Assembly: GCA_006503535.1 (NCBI GenBank)
Contig: QYRS01000010.1
Location: 868,001-932,000 of the forward strand
DNA from: Arthrinium phaeospermum
Taxonomy: Eukaryota > Ascomycota > Sordariomycetes > Amphisphaeriales > Apiosporaceae
Direction of reading: 5' to 3'
Length of the DNA: 64,000 nt
Both the position numbers and the translations under genes were made by a program. Shown here piece after piece: positions 22,501-32,886 of the stretch (position 1 is the first letter of the stretch; each line of letters begins with the position of its first letter). A model generated the notes under the pieces. That model saw only the letters and a program-made list of their open reading frames with translations, was not told the DNA's origin and did not search any database.

Positions 22501-23181
22501 CCGCAAGCGGAGAGATATGGAGCACTGGCAGGTTTGCTCGAAGAGCTCCCATCAGCCCTCATCCCCGCTGAAATAATCCCGATTTTTGATGCCGCGGAGC
22601 GTGCATATGCCAAGCGTGCCCATAAGGGCTTGAACGAACCGGCAGACAATGAAGACCCTCTTGACGACGACGAACCGCCAGAGGATGACGAAGACGAGGA
22701 CCTGACGGAGCAAGAACGGCAGGCGGCAGAGCTTAAATCGGAAAAGATCTTGTGCGAGCTTACAGGAAAGCTGGTCCTTGGCATCTTGGCTAAAGTGATT
22801 GACGCTACCGGACCGCACGCGGGCAAACTGAGAAAGCGCCTTAACCGTAACAAGACCAAGCTCGGCCCCAACTATCGAGAAGTGGTCGCGTTTCTCGACG
22901 AAGACCACCTTCGCGAAGTAAGGGGGGCAGGGAAGAAGAAGTCATCGAAGGCCAAAGCCAAGGACAGCGCAGCAGCGGCCAAGAAGCCTGCCAAGAGCGC
23001 CGAGATAGCGATAGATGACGACGACGACGACGTCAACCCTTTTGACGACGATGAGCCGGAAGAGGGTTCTGCTGAGGATCTACGGAATCGGGAGTTGCTC
23101 GAGGATCCGATTGAGGATGACGAAGAGGAGGAGGTGGCTGCGGCCGAACCGATGGACGACGAAAGCGTGCTGGGTGATTGA
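19596..23181 (+). CDS. SCC3: Cohesin subunit SCC3/STAG (Irr1/Psc3 family)
   Basis: The SA/STAG subunit binds the Scc1 kleisin and helps load and maintain cohesin on chromosomes. Exon 1 is 19596-20052 and exon 2 is 20111-23181; the 58-nt intron (GTAGGA...TGCTAAC...GCGCAG) joins GLY to AEIFASGDSS in phase, giving 1175 aa. The N-terminus is a basic/acidic nuclear tail with KRKR and KPKKPAAKRAK clusters. The STAG domain starts near residue 230 (KNFREQLVGFFDSLV). The stromalin conservative domain follows (DFKIRSECVEALGTWI into YLRYLGWLLSD), then HEAT-like helices. The C-terminus is Asp/Glu-rich. Length and order match fungal SA proteins. A second in-frame ATG at 19620 is a possible alternative start. 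A single SA gene is usual in these fungi. Confidence 0.92.
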
Positions 23182-23858
23182 GCGTGGAGATGAATGGGCA
23201 GTGCTGGTGCTTGCTGTTGGACAAGGTCTAGGTAGTGGCCGCATGTGTACGAATGAGCGGGCGGCCTGAAGCCGTTGTTATCAGGATAGATGAGCCTTAC
23301 GACTTGACTTGGGGCGGGGATTTCCAAGATCACTGCAAAACGGCGTATTGAGTTTGTGATTATGTTTCTATCCTTCTGAATATAATGCTTGTCGAGACGA
23401 GTCTCAATGTTGCTATGTTGGGACCAATCATTGCGCTCCGTTGCCTGGAAGCATGTGATGCTACATATAGCATAGATAGGTACTACTACTATATCGAATC
23501 GGGCAACTGCTCTACCAAACCGCCTGCTAAACCCCTACTCCCTACCTCCTACCTGCCAATCGACGGGAGTTTCCGGGGTTGAAGCATCAAATGTTTGATT
23601 GATTTGACAGCTTGGCGCTTGACTAGATTGATGCTAATCCCAGTTGTATGTAGTTACTCAAGGGCGCACCCGGGGTTTCATCAAAACAAAACACATACCT
23701 AGATAAGAAGAAAGAGCGATGGGTACATAAGGCATCTCGAGCCATCCCAATCCGGTAGGCCTAATTTCGATCGAGACAATCAAGGCCTACCTTCCTGTCG
23801 CTCATTTACTTGCCACTGCATTTCAAATGTCATGATGAGCTGAGAACGCCAAATCCCG
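23182..23858. other. Intergenic between tandem plus-strand genes
   Basis: About 680 bp of A/T-richer sequence between SCC3 and the DUF3431 gene. No gene or RNA recognised. Confidence 0.5.
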
Positions 23859-25283
23859 ATGCCTGCGGCAATCTCCAAAGTGCCACTGCTTTTGCAGCCG
23901 AGAGCCAGAACATTCTTTGCGGTGTGGTCCATTATCTCGCTGTTCTTGTTCTTGTATCATGGCGTCCCTGCGTTGCGCTACCACCTCTTCCAATCCTCTT
24001 CGTCTGCGCGACCCCAGTACGACTTTACTGAGGGGCTGTTCGACAACACCCTCCTAACAGCCGGTACTAGTACCGCTGCTACAAGCAATGCTGCCGCGGC
24101 CGCCGTCACCGTCACCTCGTCACGCGAGAGTCGCATCGCCGATGCGCTGCGCGACCGCAACGTCACGGTCCACCTGGTGCTCGCGACGCGGGCTCAGGAC
24201 GATGTCTCGTGGGCCACGGACCCGAGCCGTCTCCGCATCCCCGGGGTAGCCAACCTGCGGGTCGTGCGCTACGTCTCGGACGCCGCCGACGCGCCCTACC
24301 GGCCACCCGTCCTCCACAAGGGCCGCGAGGCCCTCATGTACCTGACCTACCTGCACGACTTCTACGACGACCTGCCCGACGTCGCCATCCTCGTCCACGC
24401 CGAAGACTACGCCTGGCACGCCGAGCCCGCGCTGGGCACGAGCATGTCGACGATGCTGTCGCGCTTCGACTTGCGCGAGGTCCTCGAGGACGACGAGACG
24501 GATTACGAGGTCCATGAGAAAACGACGGAGAGCCGGCGTACGCGGCCGAACAAGAGGTCGTTATTGGACCATACTCCTGGTCAGATTAGCGAACGCGACA
24601 GTGTGATGAAGGAGAGAAAATATTCGGGCAGGCGCGGCTACGCCAACCTGAGAACGAGCTGGCTTCATGCCTGCCCCGACTGGATCAACACGACCAAGAC
24701 GCCTGCCGAAAGCGTAAAGCAAGAAGAGCCCTTCATGCGGGAGGCGTTCCTCGCGAACTTCGGTTCCATCGTCGGCGACAACGGGGTGTTTTCCCAACAA
24801 CAACCAGAGGAAGTCCCCGAGATCCTGGCCGGCCCGTGCTGCTCCCAGTTCGCCGTCAGCCGCGCCGCCGTGCGCCGCCGCCCACGCGCGCAGTACAAGC
24901 GCAGCATGGACCACCTCGCGACGACGCCCTGGACCGACTACATCGCGGGCCGGACCTGGGAGCACCTGTGGCCGTACCTATTCCGGGGCGCGGCGCGCGA
25001 CTGCCCCATCGAGTGGAAGGCGCTGTGCCGCCTGTACGGCGTCTGCTTCGCAACGGCCGAGGCGCAGGCGCGCTGGGCGGAACGCTGGCGCGAGCGCGAG
25101 ACCCTGCGCGAGCCCCTTGAGTTCTGGCAGGAGCTCGGTCACCCCCGCGTCGCGGCCCGGGCCCGCGGCCGCATGCGCGAGCTCGGGGACTGGCTGCGCA
25201 AGGAGCTCGCGGCGGCGGTCCGGCGTGGCGAGGACGTCGAGGGCGTGGGCTGGGATGGCGTGGGGGATGTGTACGAGTTTTAG
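23859..25283 (+). CDS. DUF3431 family protein, probable type II membrane protein
   Basis: A single-exon frame of 474 aa. A short basic N-terminus (RAR) precedes a hydrophobic segment at about residues 19-34 (FFAVWSIISLFLFLYHG), the layout of a Golgi-type signal anchor. The lumenal part matches DUF3431, a fungal family with a glycosyltransferase-like look: VHLVLATRAQDDVSW, then YLTYLHDFYDDLPDVAILVHAEDYAWH, GYANLRTSWLHACPDWI, and GPCCSQFAVSR. About 50 charged residues (starting DDETDYEVHE) separate the VHAEDY block from GYANLR, and I could not place an intron there that keeps the frame. The 3' half is very GC-rich, which creates several long shadow frames. Enzyme activity is not established for the family. 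Confidence 0.82.
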   Translation: MPAAISKVPLLLQPRARTFFAVWSIISLFLFLYHGVPALRYHLFQSSSSARPQYDFTEGLFDNTLLTAGTSTAATSNAAAAAVTVTSSRESRIADALRDRNVTVHLVLATRAQDDVSWATDPSRLRIPGVANLRVVRYVSDAADAPYRPPVLHKGREALMYLTYLHDFYDDLPDVAILVHAEDYAWHAEPALGTSMSTMLSRFDLREVLEDDETDYEVHEKTTESRRTRPNKRSLLDHTPGQISERDSVMKERKYSGRRGYANLRTSWLHACPDWINTTKTPAESVKQEEPFMREAFLANFGSIVGDNGVFSQQQPEEVPEILAGPCCSQFAVSRAAVRRRPRAQYKRSMDHLATTPWTDYIAGRTWEHLWPYLFRGAARDCPIEWKALCRLYGVCFATAEAQARWAERWRERETLREPLEFWQELGHPRVAARARGRMRELGDWLRKELAAAVRRGEDVEGVGWDGVGDVYEF

Positions 25284-26052
25284 TAATACACATGAGTAGA
25301 ATGGGACGTTGGCTGTTCGGCGTCCGGGTTGGTGGCCTAAAGCTCTTCAGCTATGTACATGTAAATAAACACCACGCTCTATGTATTAATGGAGGCAGGT
25401 TGTATTATGTTTCCCCCGAGGATCCGCTCAGGGGCGATTAATGGAACATGATCGGGCATTGGCCTCACAATATTGGATCCTTCGTCGCCCAGGTCCGAAC
25501 TCGACCCCACAAGAAGGTTGATAATGACTTGACCCGACTCCGTCTGCATAATGCAAACCACTGCGGAGAAGGATTCGCACAATGAATCAACGCCTTATTT
25601 CGAAAGGTCAAGAACCTACGAAGCCAGATTGAGGGATTATGAATTGAGCAGGTATCAGCCACTCATCAGGATGAGATAATGGCGTAATACGAGCTCGCCA
25701 AGCCCCCTAATGAATCTAGGCCAAAAGTTCCTAACGCCGGCAACCGATGAAGTCTTTGTAAGAATCAGGAGTATTATAGCACACGTATTTTCTATATGCG
25801 ACTCTCAAGTCGCGGCGGAATTCCGTTCTCGCTCATGAATACACTACTTCCTGTCTAGACGAAATCAGCTTCGGGCAGAGGGATTTGTCGCCCAACTCGG
25901 AAGATAACATCCACTGGTGCCTACTCAGCACGAGAGCCCACCAACAACGCCTATTTAGATGCACCAAAAGGGGGTATATACATGCTTGTAAACAACAGTC
26001 CCAAACGCCAGTCAACATCGTCCGCAGCGGCGTCTAGTGCGAGAGACGCCTA
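25284..26052. other. Intergenic, convergent 3' ends
   Basis: Between the ends of the DUF3431 gene (plus) and POT1 (minus). Short minus-strand frames at 25379-25662 and 25833-26018 have no domain features. No gene supported. Confidence 0.5.
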
Positions 26053-28217
26053 TCATGTAATCCTGGTCCCAAATAGCTTGAAGAACCGCTGATAGCGCTT
26101 GCCCTCGCCCGCATCACACTTTGTTGGATCAGCTTCGGCCACTTCAAGGCCATATTGCTGCAGGCAGCAAGTAAACGGCTTGTTAGATACTTTGGCCAGC
26201 GGCCGATCACCACCAGTCTGTTGGGGGCCGCCCGGCTCGACCTCGTTGTCGGAACTGTCAGGCGGAGGCTCGAGTGCATTTGCGCGTCGAATAGATTCGA
26301 GATGGGCCTCATACTCGGGCCTCTTGCACTCTTCCAAATTGCCCCAGAGTTTAAAGAGTTGCTCGCGAAGCTGCGAGAGTTGATCGGGATCCGCGTGTAG
26401 ACTGAGAAGTGCGGTTAGCGATGGTATACGAGAAGCAAAAGGAAAAGGAACTTTGTTGGTTCTGGCTTACTCCGAGGCATCCATGTTGATGAGTTGCTGT
26501 GTCTCAATGTTATCAACCAATGCCCATAATCGGTCCGGCTTTTCACCCTTTGCCTTGGGGGAGGCATCCTCCAACTCGAGGGCGAACCGCCACTCCCAGA
26601 TCTTTGGAGCAGCAAAGTTGTCCAAAGTCCCGCCTTGGCCATCAGATTCGGACCCTGAACCTCCGTCGTAATCAGAAAGGAGGTCGAACTCTGTCTCTTT
26701 TCTCCAAGCCGCGAAGTCCTCCAGTCTGCGCGGCCGGAAATCGACAACTCGGACATTGGCTCTGAACTTGATATTCGTAAAAGGAAGTGCCACAAGCTCT
26801 TCTCCATTTGCCCCGGCGCGTTTCCACGATACGCCATCCAGTATGCGGTCGAGCGAGGAAACAGGCTGGTCTTCGCTTTCGCATCTGACCTGTTTGTTGA
26901 GGCCCATTAACTCTGCCTGTTGGACCTGCTGCTTTTCGATTTTCTGCTTAACCTGTGCACGAAGTATCTTCCGCTTCTGTTTTGAGTTGAGGGTTACAGG
27001 AGGGTCTGCTTTGCCCTTCTGTTTTGCGCCTTTGGCGTTGGACCCCTTGTTATCTCTAAAGTTTTCCTGCTGTTGTTTCATCTTTTTGACATAGTCGTGT
27101 TTGCGTCTAATGGCGTCTTTGAGGCGCTTGTCTGAATCTTCGGTCAGCTCGAGGACATCAACCCCGAGCCTTGAAGAGTACACTCTGTCTTCCCTCAAGA
27201 ACCCCTCGAGGTTACCCCCATTGCGTCCGTATTTGATCTGGACATTGCGAAGACTGATCCACTTCCCTGCTCTAACCTGGTTCCGAAGATATCCAGCATG
27301 GGGCTCCCAGCAAGTCAGTTGCAAGCAACGCTTTCCAAACGGGCCAGGCCAGGCCGTGGTCGTTGGACTGTGGAATGCTGATGTATAACCAAAGGGGTCG
27401 CCGTCACGACCAGTATCAGCCGTTGAAGCATCCCAGGAATGACTGAAAAAGTGGTCGTTCTCAGTGTAGTCGGTCACCCACATGGTAACTTTGTCGAGGA
27501 GGTCGAAAGGGTCCTTGACGACATCGACGATCAGATCGTAGAACCTGCCATCGCGTACATCTTTCAGCAAGCTGAACTTTTCCTTTATATTGAGTGATTT
27601 GTTGGCTTGCTCCTCAAACTCGGCTGCGTCAGGGAGCGTGTCCTTGTTCATAGCGTGATACATCCACGAGACATATTCGTGCTCTTTGTCCTCGGGTTGT
27701 TTGGCCTGAAGCCGGGTGCGAGGTTTCAGAGCGTCTTTGGCAGATTTTGGCGGCATGGGGATGGCAGAAGCTGAATACACATACACATCCGTCCTGACGT
27801 TGCTGAGTAGCCGAATTTCACCCCTATAGCTTTGTATCTTTGCTGACTTGATGAGCATGACATCCCCATAGGCCGGGTTCGGCATGTCCTTCTCGGTACC
27901 AAAGACATCTACAGCGATTCCGACATTTTCAACATCCGTGGACTTGTCGACGATGGTCATGTTGCTTTTCCAATCTGCGTATACCGTTAGCGAGGGTTCC
28001 TCTGCCCTTGTTGGTCAACCGGAAAATAGTCCGACCTACCCATCCTTGTTTGTATGGGAAGCCTCACATCCCGAACTACGCCAACAACATTCACAAGCGA
28101 GCCTATGGCTACGCCTTGTTTGTTCAAGATATTTTGGATGCTGTGGAAGTTAGGAGGTAGCGGCCTATTGGCCAAGACACTGGGAGACGCAGAGCTCGAA
28201 ACTTCCCAACTCGCCAT
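26053..28217 (-). CDS. POT1: Protection of telomeres protein POT1
   Basis: Pot1 binds the single-stranded G-rich telomere overhang and caps chromosome ends with its shelterin partners. Three exons: 28217-28040, 27974-26471 and 26401-26053. Introns are 65 nt (GTAGGT...CGCTAAC...CGCAG) and 69 nt (GTAAGC...CGCTAAC...CTCAG). Total 676 aa. Exon 1 supplies the start of the first OB fold (SLVNVVGVVRDVRLP), continuing into exon 2 with WKSNMTIVDKS. The second OB fold has LDKVTMWVTDYTEN, then GDPFGYTSAFHSP, LQLTCWEPHAGYLRNQV and WISLRNVQIKYGRNG, all typical Pot1 blocks. Exon 3 gives the conserved end (DLHADPDQLSQLREQLFKLW). The exon-2 frame alone has an in-frame Met at 27960 that would wrongly drop the first OB strand. 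The divergent neighbour is importin alpha, 1.4 kb away. Confidence 0.9.
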
Positions 28218-29605
28218 CGCGCCTCTTCTTGCAATGCATACGCACGTGCATGTGTATGCGCCCCCGCATTTGCATGTAGTCGCTGGTAAGTCTTGACAAT
28301 CTGCAAGGCCGAGAGAGGGGAGGCAGTGGTTTCTTGGATGGATGCCAGCCGGCTTAAATGGAAACAGCGCGACTTGACGCGTTTCAATGCACTTAAGCAA
28401 CTTTAGTGGGCGCGAATTTGGCACGGGTTACTGGCAGGTCACGTGATCTTGATGTACCCCCCATTGAATGGCGATTCAGCCCCCCTCCTTGGTTCCCCTC
28501 CCCAAGTCATTTGTGCATAGGTCACCTATAGACCTACGTATGATGGTGGGGTAATTGACCGCAAAAAGTATAGAAACGTCGAAAGCATGAGTCGCCGCAT
28601 GTTCAGAGGGGCGAGAGAGTGAGAGAGACGGAGAGAGATAGGATTCTACTTCTGTATTGGTGGTCAGTCTATGCACGCAGGGAGGCCATCAGCCATCTCG
28701 CCATCCAGTGGTTTGCGTCTTGCATTGGCATGCATGTCTCTTGCCTGCCCATTCTTTGCTTCTTTGTTTCCATGGCTCCCCTCCCAGATCCCAGTTAGGT
28801 CCGATCTGGCAAACTACGTAGAAACTCCGTCTCAGAGACGTCCAAGAGAAGAACAAAGAGTTTTCAGCGATAGTACTTAGACATGTGTAACAAACGTTCG
28901 CGGCTAGGTGCCTCTTCCGTCGGTGGTTGAGGCTGCTTTTTAGCCAGTTAACCTTATTAGTTAGTGCTTGCAGCTGTTCTCTGAGATTTTCCATTTGAAG
29001 CGAGCAGGCACCCGATCGATTCTTGCCCACCAAGTAACCTGAAAACCGCCCCCCAAAAAGTCAAGTCAGGCTCTTTTTCTTTGCCGCCCACGCCCCCCTC
29101 ACACATACCATACCGTAGGTATTCCTGTTCGACCCGGAGCACTGCACATTGAATAGAGGGGAGAGAAGTTCTCAGTAGCACTACCCCCTCCCTGCCTTTG
29201 GTAATTTCTCTTTTTGCCTACCCAGACACGCACCCAATCTTGCGGCTCCATCAGCCTTCCAGTACTTTCTCTTATTTATTTTTTCGCAACAAGACATCAT
29301 AAGTACTACGTTGACCCCTCGTCACCTGCCGGGCTACCTATTTCTTGACTGTCAATCTGGTCAATTTCCCAGGCCTTTACTACCAACTTTGCCTTAGCTA
29401 CTTCGGTAAGGTAATCAAAACACAAGAAAAGGCGGGGTGCCCTTCCAGACGGACCCCTGGGGACTTTACTACATAGTTTGCCCGAGAAACCAAAACAAAA
29501 TTCCCTTCTCATCATCACAACTCCCTCACTACCCAACCCCATCTTGCGAGCCACACACACCATCCACCAGATTGTTGTGCGCCGTCCTGAAAACAAACCG
29601 CAACC
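28218..29605. promoter_or_regulatory. Divergent promoter region POT1 / importin alpha
   Basis: About 1.4 kb shared by the two start codons. Short frames on both strands look like chance. A (GA)-type purine-rich stretch lies at about 28609-28640. The last 400 bp before 29606 are C/T- and C/A-rich, a probable long leader for importin alpha. Confidence 0.45.
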
Positions 29606-31604
29606 ATGGCTGATCGGTACATTCCCGAGCATCGCCGAACTCAGTTCAAGGCGAAGAGTACCTTCAAGCCTGAGGAGCTGCGACGCCGCCGCGAGGAGCA
29701 GCAGGTCGAGATCCGAAAGGCCAAGAGAGAGGAGAACCTCGCAAAGCGCCGCGGTATCGGCACAGGCGAGAACCGTCCTGGCGCCTCGCTCGGTGCCGCC
29801 CCCGACAGCGACGATGACACTGCTCCTACCGAGAGTCAGGTACGTAAATTTTTCCGTCTTTTCTCATTGCAGCATATTCCCATCAATGCGCATGTTCTCG
29901 CTTCGCAATTCCCAGGGTCTGATCGGACTTCCACTTTTCCTGGCTTGCTTGGCGCATCTGGCAACGGATGATGCTTGCGCTTCCATGATCACATTGTTAC
30001 CCCCGCAGCATATCCTTGCTACTCTCTCTAGACCTACTCGTCGCCCCGCGTTGACCGCCCATACTCTCTCTCTCTATCTGCTATTCTACTCTGATGACTA
30101 TGCTAACATGATTGTCTCTGTGTAGCTCAACGAGGATCTTCCTCAAATGGTCCAAGGTGTTTTCTCGGAACAAATCGACCTCCAGATCCAAGCCACTACC
30201 AAATTCCGAAAACTCCTGTCCAAGGAGCGCAACCCTCCTATCGAGGAGGTTATCAAGACCGGTGTAGTGAGCCGATTCGTCGAGTTCCTTCGATCTCCCC
30301 ACACTCTGGTTCAATTTGAGGCAGCATGGGCCTTGACCAATATCGCTTCCGGCTCAGCCACGCAAACTCAAGTCGTGATTGAGGCAGGTGCTGTTCCCAT
30401 CTTCGTCGAACTCTTGGCAAGCCCCGAGCCCGACGTTCGGGAACAAGCTGTCTGGGCCCTCGGTAACATTGCCGGTGATAGCCCCACATGCCGCGACTAC
30501 GTCCTGGGCTGCGGTGCTCTGAAGCCCCTGTTGAACCTTCTGGGCGATAGCCGCAAGCTCAGTATGCTTCGTAATGCGACCTGGACACTGAGCAACTTCT
30601 GTCGGGGAAAGACCCCCCAGCCGGACTGGAGCACGGTAAGCCCCGAAGATGAATCGCTTCTCGAGGATGGATTTTCTAACGGTAATGGTCAGATTGCGCC
30701 CGCTCTGCCTGTTCTTGCCAAGCTTGTGTACTCCTTGGACGATGAAGTTTTGATCGATGCTTGCTGGGCCATCAGCTACCTCAGCGATGGATCCAATGAC
30801 AAGATACAGGCTGTCATTGAAGCTGGCATCCCTCGCCGCCTGGTGGAGCTGTTGATGCACGCTTCCACCTCTGTTCAAACCCCTGCGCTGCGCTCTGTCG
30901 GCAACATTGTGACCGGAGACGATGTTCAGACCCAGGTTATCATTAACTGCGGTGCTCTGCCTTGTCTTCTGTCTCTGCTCAGCTCCAACAAGGACGGTAT
31001 TAGGAAGGAGGCCTGCTGGACCATCTCCAACATCACGGCCGGCAACAGTCAGCAAATTCAGAGCGTGATTGATGCCAACATCATCCCGCCCCTGATCCAC
31101 CTGCTTTCCAATGGCGACCTCAAGACAAGGAAGGAAGCTTGCTGGGCTATTAGTAACGCAACCAGCGGAGGCCTGCAGAAGCCCGAGCAGATCCGCTATT
31201 TGGTGGCCCAGAACTGCATCCGACCTCTGTGTGATCTCCTGGCCTGCCCAGACAACAAAATTATTCAAGTTGCTCTGGATGGCCTCGAGAACATCCTCAA
31301 GGTCGGTGACCTGGACAAGCAGGCGGCCGGTGAGGGCGCCGAGTCTATCAACCGGTACGCTCTCTTCATTGAGGAGTGCGGTGGCATGGAAAAGATTCAC
31401 GATTGCCAGAACAACGCCAATGAGGAGATCTACATGAAGTCTTACAACATCATCGAGAAGTACTTCTCGGATGAGGATGAGAACGCGGACGAGGCTATGG
31501 CTCCCCAGGCCCAGGGTGCCAACGGCACGTTTGGCTTCGGCACCAACGGCGCCCAGGGCGGCGGCTTCAACTTTGCCAACGGCAACGACTCGATGGACAT
31601 GTAA
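29606..31604 (+). CDS. SRP1: Importin subunit alpha (karyopherin alpha)
   Basis: The adaptor that binds classical nuclear localisation signals and docks on importin beta for import through nuclear pores. Exons: 29606-29839, 30126-30635 and 30693-31604. Intron 1 is 286 nt (GTACGT...TGTAG). Intron 2 is 57 nt (GTAAGC...TTCTAAC...GTCAG), in frame and stop-free; left in, it would insert 19 residues between PDWST and [11 protein letters not shown], where relatives have none. The spliced product is 551 aa, the usual size. Exon 1 holds the importin-beta-binding domain with its basic clusters ([28 protein letters not shown]). Armadillo repeats then follow with the recurrent [36 protein letters not shown] and WTISNITAG blocks. 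The tail is acidic and then Gly-rich. Confidence 0.96.
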
Positions 31605-32886
31605 GGGTCGGCCGAAAGATTCGATTCCTTGTTTGCCCCCTCGTGGCCACGACCTTCACCGGCGCCGGCGGGGGCCCCAAACCTGGCTGGTAGCGCCATC
31701 ATGTTGCCCATGTACAAAACCTTTGAGACTTGCCACACGACACAGCACAATCCCCCCATACCCCCAGCATCACACAACACAGCACTTGTACCCCGATGGC
31801 GAGCAGTCCTGTCGAGTGCCGGAGAAGGAGAAAGCAGCCGTCCACATGGAGGGACGAGAAAAGGCCCTTTGGTAGCTTGAAAGCTCCAGCCTTGTAGGGG
31901 CGGCCACGAAGCGAGGACGAGAGCATGAATTAGTAATAGCGGACGTAGCACGAGGGTCGTCAATGGTAGCTTGAAAGCTCCAACCCTCTGTTTTCACGAG
32001 ATATGCGTCAAGATGACTGGGAACGCGAAGGTGGTGGCTCTTGGCGGGATCAGGGTACGAGAGACGTGGAGGGCATCGGTCCCGCGGAGACATAGTCACT
32101 ACTAGACCGTGTTGGTTGCTATTTGTCCAGTGACAATGGCTATCTATCTACCCAGTATGACACTGAACAGCGATGGTACGTTTTTCTGTCTCGGCCAAGT
32201 GGTTCGGACAGGGAGAAAAGACGTTGCCCGAATTCAGGATCACGGCAGGCTTCAGCACAAATAAAAAGCAGCTTGTTCACCCCAACCAAAACAGAAGCTT
32301 GTGCACCTATGTTCCATTGCTCAAACGTGTTCTTGATCGAGTCGAGTATGCTATGTTTGTAGTCGTTATACGGCACTCATTAGAAATTATATCCCATTGC
32401 CGTTGTCGAGTACAGTACTATTTCCTACACAGTCCTTCTGTGGGCAGTCTGTCTACTACCCCACGAAAAGGCCTGTGCACCTTCCCCGCAGCATCCTGTC
32501 AGTCACAGGTTCCGGTCACGAGGGCATTCCTTGCTGATGCAGGGGTACCTGACTTGTCTGTGCGAGCAAGGGGCATCTCCTATTGAATGAGGCCGGTTAT
32601 TGAAATAATCCTGTATTTGCTGCCATTTTTAGGCATTTGTTAACTTTTTTCCCACTTTCTAAACAGCGGCCATCTCATGGATGAGTCGTCGGAATGTGAG
32701 ATCTGGCACCGGTACTTCCCGCAACTGAGATCGTTCTAGTTTCATGTTTTAGTCTGACGTTAGCTGGAGTGTTATAGCTTTGCTCGGCTGCACACTCAAC
32801 AGGGTACTGCCGAAAACAACCAGGAGTGAACTCTCTCAATGGGTCATTCCTTCTCAAACTGCAACTGAGTGAGGGATTAGATAGAC
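31605..32886. other. Intergenic with a short direct repeat
   Basis: About 1.3 kb between importin alpha and the glycosidase gene. A 19-nt direct repeat is listed separately. Short frames on both strands lack domain features. Confidence 0.5.
31870..31982. repeat. 19-nt direct repeat, two copies 94 bp apart
   Basis: Bases 31870-31888 and 31964-31982 are identical (TGGTAGCTTGAAAGCTCCA). Each copy contains the near-palindrome AGCTTGAAAGCT. It lies in the 3' flank of importin alpha. It may be a small local duplication. Confidence 0.85.

Noticed and set aside
30354..31400. 348-codon minus-strand frame
   Set aside because: Antisense shadow of importin alpha, whose armadillo repeats are unmistakable.
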